A stretch of DNA of 64,000 nucleotides from Chryseobacterium jejuense (GTDB taxonomy: Bacteria > Bacteroidota > Bacteroidia > Flavobacteriales > Weeksellaceae), in the NCBI RefSeq assembly GCF_900100075.1, contig NZ_FNEG01000007.1:150419-214418 (forward strand), given 5' to 3'. The notes below the pieces were generated by a model, which had not been told where the DNA came from, did not search any database, and saw only the letters and a list, made by a program, of their open reading frames with translations. Shown one piece after another: positions 8,975 to 17,297 of this stretch. Positions within the stretch are counted from its first letter, which is position 1. Each line of letters begins with the position of its first letter. Made by a program: the position numbers and the translations under genes.

Positions 8975-10237
8975 TTATTTTTTTATAATTTTTTTAATGA
9001 ATTCTTTTTCTCCTATTTTATACTTTAAAAAATAAACTCCCACAGATAAATGATGGAGCTGTATCGTATAACCGGAATTGGTCTTATTCATTTGATAAGA
9101 TATTACCCTTCCACTGGCATCGGTAAGTGAGAGAATCTCTGTTTTCTTTTTGGTGATAATGTTAATGTCGTTCTGTGTAGGGTTAGGGTAGATCTGAGCC
9201 GGATCTTCAATATCTAAGTCCTTAGTTCCCAAATTGCCAACCGTTACATGTTTTGTTTTTGTAGTATTTGAGTTGCATGAATTACTGGTTAGTTTTACCA
9301 GATAATTTCCAGGAGCATTGTAAGTATGTTCAGGATTTTCCAGTGTGGAAGTTGTACCATCTCCGAAATCCCATCCATAAGTGGTAGCGTTTTTGGTTTT
9401 ATTAGTGAACTTAATGGTATGGGTACTGGTAGCCTGATAGGTAAACCTGCTGTGTACATCATTGGAAGGGATATTCCAGGTATCCATTGAATCATAGACA
9501 ATCGTTTTTACCATATTTTTAATGAACTGTGCCTGTCCTGGGATCAGAGTTCCGTTGTAGGGAGCAAGCGTAGGATCTTTCTTAAATATTACCGTGTAGA
9601 AGGTATAAGCTGCGACCATTGAACCAATATAACTAGGGTGTGATTCATCTAAATTATAAAGCTCCAAAGCTGGATCTAGTTCTCTTATCGCTCTCCAGAC
9701 TTTACCAACAGGAGAAAGTATCGCTTCATTGTCCATTGCCATTTCTATATAATGTTTAGAAATCAGATCATCCATTCCTTCATAGGTGCAAACAGAAGGC
9801 TGTACAGAGCAACGTGAAGCATCTCCGTTTTTACGGCCCCAGGTCATGTAGAAAATAACATTGCCACAGCCATTGGTATTCTTCACAAAGTCAGAAAGCT
9901 GAGCAGCATAAGGATATACCTGAGTTTGAACCTGCTGATCTGTAAGAGAAGGAAGTTGGCTCTGTTCCTGTAATACTACATAATCCCAGTTTCCTTGCAT
10001 AAGGGTAGCAATAGTAGTACTGTTTATATGTTGTTGAAGAGTAGACCCTCCCGGAGTCTGGCTTTGGTGTTCCAGAATATCCCCTGTAGATTGGGCTATA
10101 TCTTGAACCAAAATTGGTAAGTCATTAAAATAGGTATAACTGTTCCCAATAAAGAATACTTTTTTGGTGATCTGGCTAAAGGCAGCAGAAAAGACAATTA
10201 AAAATAAAAAGAGTAGAGTTTTTTTCATAAATTTCAA
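8975..10237 (-). CDS. Secreted SGNH/GDSL-type hydrolase with PKD domain and T9SS sorting tail
   Basis: The 420-residue protein has four parts. A signal peptide ends around FSAAFSQ. An SGNH-like domain contains VFFIGNSYTYFNDLP (Ser in the GNSY block I), WDYVVLQEQS and DESHPSYIGSMVAAY with the Asp/His pair. A PKD domain follows near residues 265-325 (WDFGDGTTS, HTYNAPGNYLVKLTS). The type A T9SS sorting domain starts at IYPNPTQNDI and ends in FIKKIIKK. It is therefore expected to be exported by T9SS to the surface or medium and may deacylate a polysaccharide. The start could also be 10228 (MKKTLLF), which gives a cleaner signal peptide. Confidence 0.88.
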   Translation of the reverse strand: MKFMKKTLLFLFLIVFSAAFSQITKKVFFIGNSYTYFNDLPILVQDIAQSTGDILEHQSQTPGGSTLQQHINSTTIATLMQGNWDYVVLQEQSQLPSLTDQQVQTQVYPYAAQLSDFVKNTNGCGNVIFYMTWGRKNGDASRCSVQPSVCTYEGMDDLISKHYIEMAMDNEAILSPVGKVWRAIRELDPALELYNLDESHPSYIGSMVAAYTFYTVIFKKDPTLAPYNGTLIPGQAQFIKNMVKTIVYDSMDTWNIPSNDVHSRFTYQATSTHTIKFTNKTKNATTYGWDFGDGTTSTLENPEHTYNAPGNYLVKLTSNSCNSNTTKTKHVTVGNLGTKDLDIEDPAQIYPNPTQNDINIITKKKTEILSLTDASGRVISYQMNKTNSGYTIQLHHLSVGVYFLKYKIGEKEFIKKIIKK

Positions 10238-10289
10238 TTAAAATTAGGATACTAAATATAAAGAATATTGAATAAAAGCCAATTATTTT

Positions 10290-11132
10290 ATGAATTTGAT
10301 TAGTGAAAAGAATATTTATTTAGAAAATAAAGAAACAAAAGGTTTTCTTGCTGATGCTTTTTACAATGACACTCAAAAAAAACTGCCTTTGGTTATCTTT
10401 GTTCATGGCTATAAAGGTTATAAAGATTGGGGTGCATGGGATTTAATGGCCCAAAAGTTTGCTGAAGCCGGTTTTTTTTTCGTGAAGTTTAATTTTTCTC
10501 ACAACGGAACAACGGAAGATGATCCTCATCATTTTGCTGATCTTGAGGCTTTCGGAAATAACAATTATTCCAAAGAATTATCTGATCTTGGTGTGGTGAT
10601 TGATCATTTTATTCAGAATCCGCACGTCGATCAGGATAAGATAGTTCTAATTGGTCATAGCAGAGGAGGAGGAATTTCCATTGTGAAAACTTTTGAGGAT
10701 GAAAGAATCAACGGATTGATTACGCTGGCCAGTGTAGATACGCTGGATCGCTTTCCAACAGGTGACTTTTTTGAAAATTGGAAAAAGGAAGGTATTTACT
10801 ATGCTTTAAATGGACGTACCAAACAGGAAATGCCCCATTACTACCAGTTTTATGAAGATTATGAAAAGAATATACATCGTTTTGATGTAGAACGAGCTGC
10901 AGAAATGGCTAAAGCTTATATGCTGATTATTCATGGGACGGAGGATGAAGCTGTAGAGGTAAAACATGCAGAACATCTTCATATCCTGAATCCGAATTCA
11001 GAGCTTTTCCTTATTGAAGGCGGAAATCACACCTTTGGAGCAAAAGAACCTTGGGGTGATTCCAATTTGCCAAATGATCTGAACAGAGTAATAGAAAAAA
11101 GCATTGATTTTTTAGTTAAAAATCTAAAATAG
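10290..11132 (+). CDS. Cytoplasmic alpha/beta hydrolase (dienelactone hydrolase-like fold)
   Basis: The 280 residues lack a signal peptide. The oxyanion region VIFVHGYKGYKDWGAW, nucleophile elbow VLIGHSRGGG, acid HGTEDEAV and histidine GGNHTFG form a complete triad in the usual order. The family covers esterases and peptidases, and the substrate is not predictable here. It is divergent from the SGNH gene across a short AT-rich gap and is followed by a perfect palindrome at 11133-11148. Confidence 0.86.
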   Translation: MNLISEKNIYLENKETKGFLADAFYNDTQKKLPLVIFVHGYKGYKDWGAWDLMAQKFAEAGFFFVKFNFSHNGTTEDDPHHFADLEAFGNNNYSKELSDLGVVIDHFIQNPHVDQDKIVLIGHSRGGGISIVKTFEDERINGLITLASVDTLDRFPTGDFFENWKKEGIYYALNGRTKQEMPHYYQFYEDYEKNIHRFDVERAAEMAKAYMLIIHGTEDEAVEVKHAEHLHILNPNSELFLIEGGNHTFGAKEPWGDSNLPNDLNRVIEKSIDFLVKNLK

Positions 11133-11148
11133 AAGCCTCCGGAGGCTT
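11133..11148. other. Perfect 16-bp palindrome after the hydrolase gene
   Basis: AAGCCTCCGGAGGCTT is a perfect inverted repeat starting at the hydrolase stop codon. It would fold with a CCGG tetraloop, but no T-run follows, so it is a weak terminator at best. It could protect the mRNA 3' end or be a protein site. Confidence 0.5.
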
Positions 11149-11225
11149 TGAAACAAAGTAGAAAATTTAAAATAAAATGGTTATAATCACGTTATAGCAG
11201 ATTAACCACTATACTAAATATTATT

Positions 11226-11738
11226 ATGAAAAAAGTTATTACGAGCGCAGTAGTGCTGATGATGTTAGGAACTGTTGTTTCCTGTAAAAAAGATGCTAAC
11301 ACTCAATCTTCTGTAAGTACAGATACGCTGGCTACCGTTCTGCCAAAAGACTCTACTGTAGCTCCAAAGACGGATTCAGTGAAAGCTGTAGCTTCAACAG
11401 TGGCTACTCTTGAAATCATCACCAAAAATGATGAAAAGTATCCTCATGATATCAAATTATTTGAAGATAAAAGCTTTGCAGAAAGAGTGAAAAAACTCGT
11501 TGGAAAAGAATATGATGTGATGCTCAAAAACTTTAATGTGGAGGGGCCTATTGTATCTGATAATGGGATTTATAAACTTCATGGATGTAAACAACATGAT
11601 TGCCCGGGATATGCAACGTACATTTATTATGACTCTAAAAATGATAATCTGAATGTTTCCATTGATAAAGACGGTAAAATAACGGATTTTGCAGAAAAAG
11701 GAAAAATCACAGTGTCAGAGGCTCTGAAAACAAAATAA
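11226..11738 (+). CDS. Lipoprotein with Ivy-type lysozyme-inhibitor signature
   Basis: A 170-residue lipoprotein with lipobox VVSC (Cys20). A Thr/Ser/Lys/Asp-rich linker (about residues 25-58) is followed by a folded domain. That domain contains GIYKLHGCKQHDC: Cys121-Lys-Gln-His124-Asp-Cys126. This matches the CKPHDC loop that Ivy (inhibitor of vertebrate lysozyme) inserts into the lysozyme active site, including the two disulfide cysteines and the key His. The preceding FVEGP-like NVEGPIV also fits Ivy. I therefore call it a probable Ivy-family inhibitor anchored in the envelope, protecting peptidoglycan from host or self lysozyme. Only the motif and the size of the domain support this. It has its own terminator. 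Confidence 0.62.
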   Translation: MKKVITSAVVLMMLGTVVSCKKDANTQSSVSTDTLATVLPKDSTVAPKTDSVKAVASTVATLEIITKNDEKYPHDIKLFEDKSFAERVKKLVGKEYDVMLKNFNVEGPIVSDNGIYKLHGCKQHDCPGYATYIYYDSKNDNLNVSIDKDGKITDFAEKGKITVSEALKTK

Positions 11739-11762
11739 AACATTTTAGATTATTATAAAATA

Positions 11763-11795
11763 CAAAAGGAGTGAAATTTTCACTCCTTTTTTATT
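11763..11795 (+). terminator. Terminator after the Ivy-like lipoprotein gene
   Basis: AAAGGAGTGAA and TTCACTCCTTT pair across a short loop and are followed by a T-rich run. The site separates the lipoprotein gene from the convergent flavin reductase gene and could serve both strands. Confidence 0.85.
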
Positions 11796-11808
11796 GAATA
11801 GATTGAGA

Positions 11809-12630
11809 TTATTTAATTAAAATCTTCCAGGCTTCCTCAATTTTACTTTCTAGCAAGAGTTTTTGAGCATTCTGATGAACATTTTCATCTGAATGGTATT
11901 CTCCGGAAGGTAGTACTTCAACATTCGCCAGCATTCCCAAGTCGTTTCCTGTAAATACCTGGCTGTATTTGATAGCATCCGGTAAAAGATCAAAACCAAT
12001 TCCTTTTGTTACCAAAGGTTTAGGAACCTCAAAAAGACTGCTTTCATTACTTCTGGAATACCAGTTGCTGCCTAAACGAGCTACCATATCCAGTTTTTGC
12101 TGGTCTAAATTTCCAGTTTCATTCAAATATTCTTCACGGATATGGATTTTCTGAACTTCACAAATCACAAGATTTCCCGCTCCACCTTGGTCTCCTAAAG
12201 ATTTTACCTCTAAAACTTTACATTCAAAGTTTACGGGGCATTCTTCAATCAGTTTAGGCTTCACAAGATCGGCATCTTTCATGGTAAGACCAGACTTTAC
12301 AAACTCATTGACACCTGTTTCATATTCTGTAGAAGCTAAAGAAATCTGCTGTACAATTGGAAAATTTACAGTTCCAATAACAACCTCAGGAACTTCCAAT
12401 ACATTTTCAAGGGTATGTTTCGTGGTATTATCACGCACTCTCCTTGATGGTGAGAAGATCAGAATGGGAGGAACCGTACTGAACATATTGAAAAAACTGA
12501 ATGGAGATAAGTTATGATTACCGTCTTTATCCACCGTAGAAGCCAATGCAATAGGACGTGGTGAAACGGCAGTCTGCATAATGGTTTGAAGTTGTACGGA
12601 GGTTAGCTCGGAAGGTATTACTGTTTTCAT
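11809..12630 (-). CDS. Flavin reductase family protein (FMN-binding split barrel)
   Basis: The 273-residue protein has the split-barrel pattern of the DIM6/NTAB-type flavin reductases: AVSPRPIALASTVDKDGNHNLSPFSFFNMFSTVPPILIFS in the first 60 residues, then TKHTLENV and VIGTVNFPIV. Such proteins bind FMN and reduce flavin or act as flavoproteins in aromatic catabolism. It lies on the same strand and immediately downstream of hppD-fahA, separated from fahA only by the GxxExxY cassette. It therefore probably once shared the tyrosine-catabolic transcript; that role is inference. Confidence 0.85.
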   Translation of the reverse strand: MKTVIPSELTSVQLQTIMQTAVSPRPIALASTVDKDGNHNLSPFSFFNMFSTVPPILIFSPSRRVRDNTTKHTLENVLEVPEVVIGTVNFPIVQQISLASTEYETGVNEFVKSGLTMKDADLVKPKLIEECPVNFECKVLEVKSLGDQGGAGNLVICEVQKIHIREEYLNETGNLDQQKLDMVARLGSNWYSRSNESSLFEVPKPLVTKGIGFDLLPDAIKYSQVFTGNDLGMLANVEVLPSGEYHSDENVHQNAQKLLLESKIEEAWKILIK

Positions 12631-12652
12631 ATTTTATAGTTACAAAATTATA

Positions 12653-12673
12653 TAACCACAAAAGTCACAAAAG
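12653..12673 (+). repeat. Left copy of 21-nt inverted repeat flanking the GxxExxY gene
   Basis: The core AACCACAAAAGTCACAAAAG (12654-12673) recurs as its exact reverse complement at 13119-13138, and one more base pair extends the match on the outer side. The phrase is itself a near-tandem dimer (CCACAAAAG, TCACAAAAG). It lies between the flavin reductase start and the GxxExxY stop. Confidence 0.9.
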
Positions 12674-12705
12674 TTTTTTAAGTAAATATTATTAATCTTT
12701 AAAGC

Positions 12706-13113
12706 TCAAAAAAGCATGTCGTAATATTTGTTGACAAAAGTTTCCTGTCCGTCATGATAAAGATTTTTTACATTAAAATTCACCAGGATGCCTTTAGGTT
12801 TCTTCATTAAGTTGATATAGTTTAAAAGTTGAGCCCGGTGAATATCATTTAATTGAACGACTGATTTCAGTTCAATGACAATTAAATCTTCCACTAAAAA
12901 ATCGCAAAAGAAATCACATTCAATTTCTTTTCCTTTATAATTTACAGGAACTTTCAACTCAGATTTAAAATTAATATTTCTTAATTTGAATTCTTCTTCC
13001 AAGCATTTATGGTATACACTTTCTAATAAACCGGCGCCCAGAATTTTGTGAACTTCTATGCAGGCGCCGTTTATCTTATAGGTCAAATCAGTTAAATATG
13101 ACTGTGTAACCAT
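12706..13113 (-). CDS. GxxExxY family protein (PD-(D/E)XK nuclease-like)
   Basis: The 135-residue protein carries the defining motif Gly28-Leu-Leu-Glu31-Ser-Val-Tyr34 (GAGLLESVYHKCLEEEF). It is followed by the nuclease-fold core CDFFCDF...VIELKSV, with Asp71 and Glu81-x-Lys83 as the PD-(D/E)XK residues. Members are widespread but sporadic in Bacteroidota and some other phyla; no biochemical role is established that I know of. The gene lies between exact 21-nt inverted repeats and interrupts the tyrosine-catabolic run, so it looks like an inserted cassette. The flanking phrase has the same build as the dispersed palindromic islands at 24.3, 26.6 and 37.7 kb, which makes these islands candidate substrates or relatives. 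Confidence 0.9.
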   Translation of the reverse strand: MVTQSYLTDLTYKINGACIEVHKILGAGLLESVYHKCLEEEFKLRNINFKSELKVPVNYKGKEIECDFFCDFLVEDLIVIELKSVVQLNDIHRAQLLNYINLMKKPKGILVNFNVKNLYHDGQETFVNKYYDMLF

Positions 13114-13118
13114 AAATT

Positions 13119-13139
13119 CTTTTGTGACTTTTGTGGTTA
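13119..13139 (-). repeat. Right copy of 21-nt inverted repeat flanking the GxxExxY gene
   Basis: CTTTTGTGACTTTTGTGGTT (13119-13138) is the exact reverse complement of the left copy, with one further matching base at 13139. It sits between the fahA stop and the GxxExxY start codon, so the gene occupies the spacer of a palindromic pair. Confidence 0.9.
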
Positions 13140-13149
13140 AATCTTATTT

Positions 13150-14397
13150 TTAAAGTGTTGGGATAATTTTACCGGAAACTTCACCGAAACCTACTCTCAC
13201 CCCATCTTTTTCAGCCCAAGCTTTCATGGTAACCGTATCATTATCTTCAATGAATTTTCTTTCTTCACCGTTACTTAATGATAAAGGATTTTGACCTCTC
13301 CATGTTAATTCCATCATAGAACCGAAAGACTTAGGATCACTTCCTGAGATCGTTCCGCTTGCATACATATCACCCACTTCCATGTTGCATCCGTTGATGG
13401 TATGATGTGCTAATTGCTGTGCCATGTTCCAGTACATGTATTTGTAGTTGCTTTCACAGACTAGGTTTTGCTCTCCGTTTTCAGGTTGGATATATACTTC
13501 AAGGTTAATATCGTAGTTTTTGTCACCTTCAAATTTTAAATACTCCAAAACCTCAGGATCCTGTGTAGGGGAAGAAGTTCTGAATGGTTCTAAAGCTTCA
13601 AGAGTAACTACCCATGGAGAAATAGACGAACCGAAGTTTTTCGCAAGGAAAGGCCCAAGCGGAGCATATTCCCAAGCTTGAATATCTCTTGCAGACCAGT
13701 CGTTGAAGACAACCATTCCGAAGATCGCATCTTCAGCATCTTTAGTAGAAATACTTTCTCCCATCTCTGTATTTTTGTTGATGATGAAAGCCATTTCCAA
13801 TTCAAAATCTAATTGCTTGCAAGGCCCGAAAACTGGTTTGTCTGCATCAGCAGGTTTCATCTGACCTTTTGGACGGTTGATTTCCGTTTCTGAAACAACG
13901 ATAGAAGAAGCTCTTCCGTGGTAACCTACCGGTAAATGCTTCCAGTTAGGTAATAAAGCATTAGCTGGGTCACGCAACATCTTTCCTACATTGGTAGCGT
14001 GTTCAATGCTGCTATAGAAGTCTGTATAATTCGGAATGTGAACCGGCATCATCATTTTTACCTTATCAAGGTCATAAAATGCGTCTTCAATAGTTTTTTG
14101 GTCTTTTGACAATGCAGAACCTTCCTGTAATAAGGTTTGGATTTTGGTACGAACCGCGTTGGTAACTGGTTTACCTAGTTCGATAAATTCATTGATTGTA
14201 TAGGCTTCAAACACATTGTCGTCCAATCCTTCAATGTCTTCGAAATAACCAAGGTCATAAAGGGTTGCAAGATCAATAACCTGATCTCCGATTCTTGTGC
14301 AGCATCCGATATATTCTTTGTTGAATACTGCCACTCCGAAAGGAATATTGTGTATAGAAAAATCCGAGTTTGAGGAATAGTCTACAAATGATTTCAT
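13150..14397 (-). CDS. fahA: Fumarylacetoacetase
   Basis: FAH cleaves fumarylacetoacetate to fumarate and acetoacetate, the last step of tyrosine degradation. The 415-residue protein has the N-terminal SH3-like part (IPFGVAVF, VIDLATL). The catalytic domain contains the family's His-containing DFYSSIEHATNVGKMLRDP, PVGYHGRASSI, the metal-site DFELEMAFI, and FNDWSARDIQAWEYAPLGPFLAKNFGSSISPWVV. Length is normal. hppD lies upstream on the same strand with one small gene between. hmgA lies 6 kb away in a separate unit. Confidence 0.97.
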   Translation of the reverse strand: MKSFVDYSSNSDFSIHNIPFGVAVFNKEYIGCCTRIGDQVIDLATLYDLGYFEDIEGLDDNVFEAYTINEFIELGKPVTNAVRTKIQTLLQEGSALSKDQKTIEDAFYDLDKVKMMMPVHIPNYTDFYSSIEHATNVGKMLRDPANALLPNWKHLPVGYHGRASSIVVSETEINRPKGQMKPADADKPVFGPCKQLDFELEMAFIINKNTEMGESISTKDAEDAIFGMVVFNDWSARDIQAWEYAPLGPFLAKNFGSSISPWVVTLEALEPFRTSSPTQDPEVLEYLKFEGDKNYDINLEVYIQPENGEQNLVCESNYKYMYWNMAQQLAHHTINGCNMEVGDMYASGTISGSDPKSFGSMMELTWRGQNPLSLSNGEERKFIEDNDTVTMKAWAEKDGVRVGFGEVSGKIIPTL

Positions 14398-14454
14398 AAG
14401 TTTAGATTTTAGTTAGATTAAAATATCATCCTGAGAAACTTTCCCCTAAGATGT

Positions 14455-14916
14455 TTATTTTGCCTTTTTTGAGTAAGAAGCTTCATCAATCCATCGGGCT
14501 CTGGTATTAATATCGATGAGGTAGAGAATATTGTCCTGTTGGGTAAGCAATAGTGTTTTTGTGACAGGCATAGGGATTTTTTTACCTTCAAGTACATCTG
14601 CCCGTAAGGAAATGATGTTCTTTTTTCTGATAATATCACCTGTAAAAACATTGGAACTGCTTTCTCCGGTAGCTTTATCATCAAAAACCTCCACATAGGT
14701 TGCATTGTTCCCTTTGATAACAATAAAATCTCTTTCCGTATGGTCTGCTTCATCTTTAATGAAAACAAACTTTTTGTTGTCAATATCTACCTTTTCAAGA
14801 TTCTGATTGATCCCTTTTCTTGCTTCAAGTCGGTCTAGAATTGCATTCAGCGATCCGTATTGTGCTTTCACACCTAAGGTTCCAAAGAATAAAATTCCAA
14901 TTAAAAGTTTTCTCAT
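14455..14916 (-). CDS. Small secreted protein of unknown function between hppD and fahA
   Basis: The 153 residues begin with a signal peptide (MRKLLIGILFFGTLGVKAQ). The mature part is hydrophilic, with alternating charged and beta-prone stretches and no Cys. I do not recognise a domain. It lies 73 nt after hppD and 57 nt before fahA on the same strand, so it is probably co-transcribed with tyrosine catabolism. A 121-residue reading frame in another frame covers the same DNA but lacks a plausible start and composition. Confidence 0.75.
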   Translation of the reverse strand: MRKLLIGILFFGTLGVKAQYGSLNAILDRLEARKGINQNLEKVDIDNKKFVFIKDEADHTERDFIVIKGNNATYVEVFDDKATGESSSNVFTGDIIRKKNIISLRADVLEGKKIPMPVTKTLLLTQQDNILYLIDINTRARWIDEASYSKKAK

Positions 14917-14989
14917 TATGCTGTGTTTTATAAAAAAGTTTTGTCAGAACCTTGCATCCTGACAAAACTTAGTATTTTTGGTTGTAAAA

Positions 14990-16120
14990 TTAAAGATTTC
15001 CTCTTCTTTCCTGCTCTCTTTCCAATGCTTCGAACAATGCTTTGAAGTTTCCGGCACCAAAACTCTGTGCACCATGTCTTTCAATAATTTCGAAGAATAG
15101 AGTAGGACGGTCTTCTACAGGCTTCGTAAAGATCTGTAACAGATATCCTTCTTCATCATGATCAATAAGTATACCTAAGTCCTGAAGTTTTTTAAGATCT
15201 TCATCAATATGACCTACTCTTTCAGGAACCATGTCGTAATAAGCCTCTGGTGGAGCAGAAAGGAACTCTACACCACGTTTTTTAAGTTCGGTTACGGTAT
15301 GGATGATATCTTTTGTTGCTACAGCAATGTGCTGTACACCTTCTCCCTCGTAGAAATCAAGATATTCTTCTACCTGAGATTTCTTTTTACCTTCTGCAGG
15401 CTCGTTGATAGGGAATTTTGCATATCCGTTTCCGTTAGACATTACTTTAGACATCAAAGCAGAATATTCTGTGTTGATCTGCTTATCATCAAACGAAAGG
15501 ATGTTTACAAATCCCATTACTTTTTCATACCATTCTACAGTAGGGATCATTCTGTTCCAGTCTACGTTTCCTACGCAGTGGTCTACATACAATAAACCAG
15601 CTTCTTCAGGCTTGTAGTCACTTTCCCATTTCTCATACCCAGGCATGAAAGCTCCGTTGTAATTTGTTCTTTCAATAAACATGTGAACTGTTTCTCCGTA
15701 CGTATAAATTCCGGACATTCTTACTTCACCATGCTCGTCAGTTAAAGTTACTGGCTCTAAATAAGGTTTTCCACCTCTTTTAGTTGTTTCTTCGAAAGCT
15801 GCATACGCGTCATCTACCCAAAGTGCCAAAATTTTTACTCCGTCACCATGTTTTTTTACGTGTTCGCTGATAAGAGAGTCAGATTTAAGACCTGTTGTAA
15901 GGACCAATCTGATTTTCCCCTGTTGAAGCACATAAGATGCGCGGTCTCTAACTCCTGTTTCAGGACCCGCATATGCTACAGACTGAAAACCGAATGCGGT
16001 TTTGTAATAATGGGCAGCCTGTTTTGCATTTCCTACATAAAACTCAATATAATCTGTACCGTTAATCGGTAAGAAATTTTCTGCTTGAGCAATTTTCTCG
16101 GCAAATGTAAGTGTTGACAT
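14990..16120 (-). CDS. hppD: 4-Hydroxyphenylpyruvate dioxygenase
   Basis: HPPD converts 4-hydroxyphenylpyruvate to homogentisate. The 376 residues show two VOC/glyoxalase modules, with the iron ligands His181 (LLYVDHCVGNV), His264 (GVQHIAVAT) and Glu344 (PTLFFEIIERHG) in the C-terminal module, and the closing-helix region QSFGAGNFKALFEALE. Length is standard. Upstream, 16230-16262 holds a cluster of TTAAG half-sites (CTTAA-N6-TTAAG and a CTTAAG) that could be an operator. It probably heads an operon with the small secreted protein and fahA. Confidence 0.97.
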   Translation of the reverse strand: MSTLTFAEKIAQAENFLPINGTDYIEFYVGNAKQAAHYYKTAFGFQSVAYAGPETGVRDRASYVLQQGKIRLVLTTGLKSDSLISEHVKKHGDGVKILALWVDDAYAAFEETTKRGGKPYLEPVTLTDEHGEVRMSGIYTYGETVHMFIERTNYNGAFMPGYEKWESDYKPEEAGLLYVDHCVGNVDWNRMIPTVEWYEKVMGFVNILSFDDKQINTEYSALMSKVMSNGNGYAKFPINEPAEGKKKSQVEEYLDFYEGEGVQHIAVATKDIIHTVTELKKRGVEFLSAPPEAYYDMVPERVGHIDEDLKKLQDLGILIDHDEEGYLLQIFTKPVEDRPTLFFEIIERHGAQSFGAGNFKALFEALEREQERRGNL

Positions 16121-16323
16121 ATTTTCTCTTTTACTTTTATTTTATTGGTATGCAAATTACAAAATTCTTGGATATAGCGAAAATATTACGGCCTATTCAT
16201 TGAATATATTTAACATAAAGTTCAAGAAGTGTTCACTTAAGTATATTTAAGTTTCTTAAGTTTGAAATAAGGTGCTTACATTTGTATTACAAAAAACAAG
16301 TGAGAAAAAAATATTTCGAACAT

Positions 16324-16352
16324 GAAAGCCGCAGAGATTATCTGCGGCTTTC
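16324..16352. terminator. Strong hairpin, likely terminator
   Basis: GAAAGCCGCAG and CTGCGGCTTTC pair over 11 bp. On the plus strand a T-rich tract (TTATTTTAGTTTTT) follows. On the minus strand, downstream of the 16365-17159 gene, the tail is weaker. It may terminate that gene and also a short plus-strand transcript starting near 16285. Confidence 0.65.
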
Positions 16353-16364
16353 TTATTTTAGTTT

Positions 16365-17159
16365 TTATACTGTGGTTTCTATCTTTCTGTTGAGCATTCC
16401 TGCATCCGGGTTGTAATTGTCCCAGATCTTCCAGGTGTTATCTATTTTCTTAAAGAAATAAATCTGTGTACTAAGTTGGTTAACAAAGTGTTCTTCTCCG
16501 GTTTCTCCTACCTTGAACAATAGATTCCAGAATTCCTGAGATTCCAATATTTTTTTATCCGGTCCGTCTGTAACGGTTTGGATATCAAAAACTTCATAGT
16601 TGGACCGGTTATTCTTAGTTACCAGTTGAAAGTCTTTTTCACAAAGTTCTCTACTGAACTGTGAAATTCTTTCTAAAAACGGAGAGTCATCAAATACCAA
16701 ATCTTTGAAAAGATCGGTATTATGATTGGGAAACTGTTTGCAGAACTCAAAAGCCTTTTCACAATAATCATAAACCAACCTGGTCATTGATGAGACATCA
16801 TCAGCTTCATCCTGATTTTTCTTTTTATGCCTTATAGAAAGGATATAGTCATTAAGGTCTTTATAACCCAGGAAAATACATATTTTATCCAAGGTTTTTA
16901 AGAACCTTAGATCGCTATGCGTTTTGTCCTGATAGTCGTTTTCAAAAAAACGCTGTAGAGTAACATGGGAAATCGTAGTCCCGATTTCAAACTTTTTACC
17001 CCCTTTAAGTTCTTCAGCTTCAGAAAGTTCATCTTTAATGATTTCGGAAAGAATAATATAATGGCTTCTCTTCCATTCATTCACATTCCCCAAAACAGAA
17101 TTCCTTACCTTCGAATGCTTTACTACTTCTTCTCGTATCGAATTATATATAGTCTTCAA
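16365..17159 (-). CDS. Hypothetical protein with Bacteroidota-type N-terminal helical domain
   Basis: A 264-residue cytoplasmic protein. The first 110 residues (WKRSHYIILSEIIKDEL, TISHVTLQRFFEND, LRFLKTLDKICIFLGYKDLNDYI) resemble the helical, possibly DNA-binding N-terminal domain found on many uncharacterised Bacteroidota proteins. The remaining 150 residues end in an alpha/beta segment (VFDIQTVTDGP...IYFFKKIDNTWKIWDNYNPDAG) that looks like an NTF2-type fold, but I cannot confirm it. It stands alone between hppD and the CoA-transferase and may be a regulator. Function is unknown. Confidence 0.7.
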   Translation of the reverse strand: MKTIYNSIREEVVKHSKVRNSVLGNVNEWKRSHYIILSEIIKDELSEAEELKGGKKFEIGTTISHVTLQRFFENDYQDKTHSDLRFLKTLDKICIFLGYKDLNDYILSIRHKKKNQDEADDVSSMTRLVYDYCEKAFEFCKQFPNHNTDLFKDLVFDDSPFLERISQFSRELCEKDFQLVTKNNRSNYEVFDIQTVTDGPDKKILESQEFWNLLFKVGETGEEHFVNQLSTQIYFFKKIDNTWKIWDNYNPDAGMLNRKIETTV

Positions 17160-17297
17160 TTTCCTTGTTTTAAAAAGGTTTTTATCAAAAATACTGCCAA
17201 AATATTAAGGCTTTTTTATGATTTCTTGGTATAAGTTAAAGATATATTTTTAAATTCTAAATAAAAATTAAAGTTAAAATATATTAATTCTTGATTA

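Noticed and set aside
14418..14783. 121-residue reading frame overlapping the gene at 14455
   Set aside because: Shadow frame with unnatural composition; the other frame has a signal peptide and sensible spacing.
16322..16393. 23-residue hydrophobic peptide frame (MKAAEIICGFLILVFILWFL...)
   Set aside because: It lies on the terminator hairpin and antisense to the end of another gene; most likely chance.
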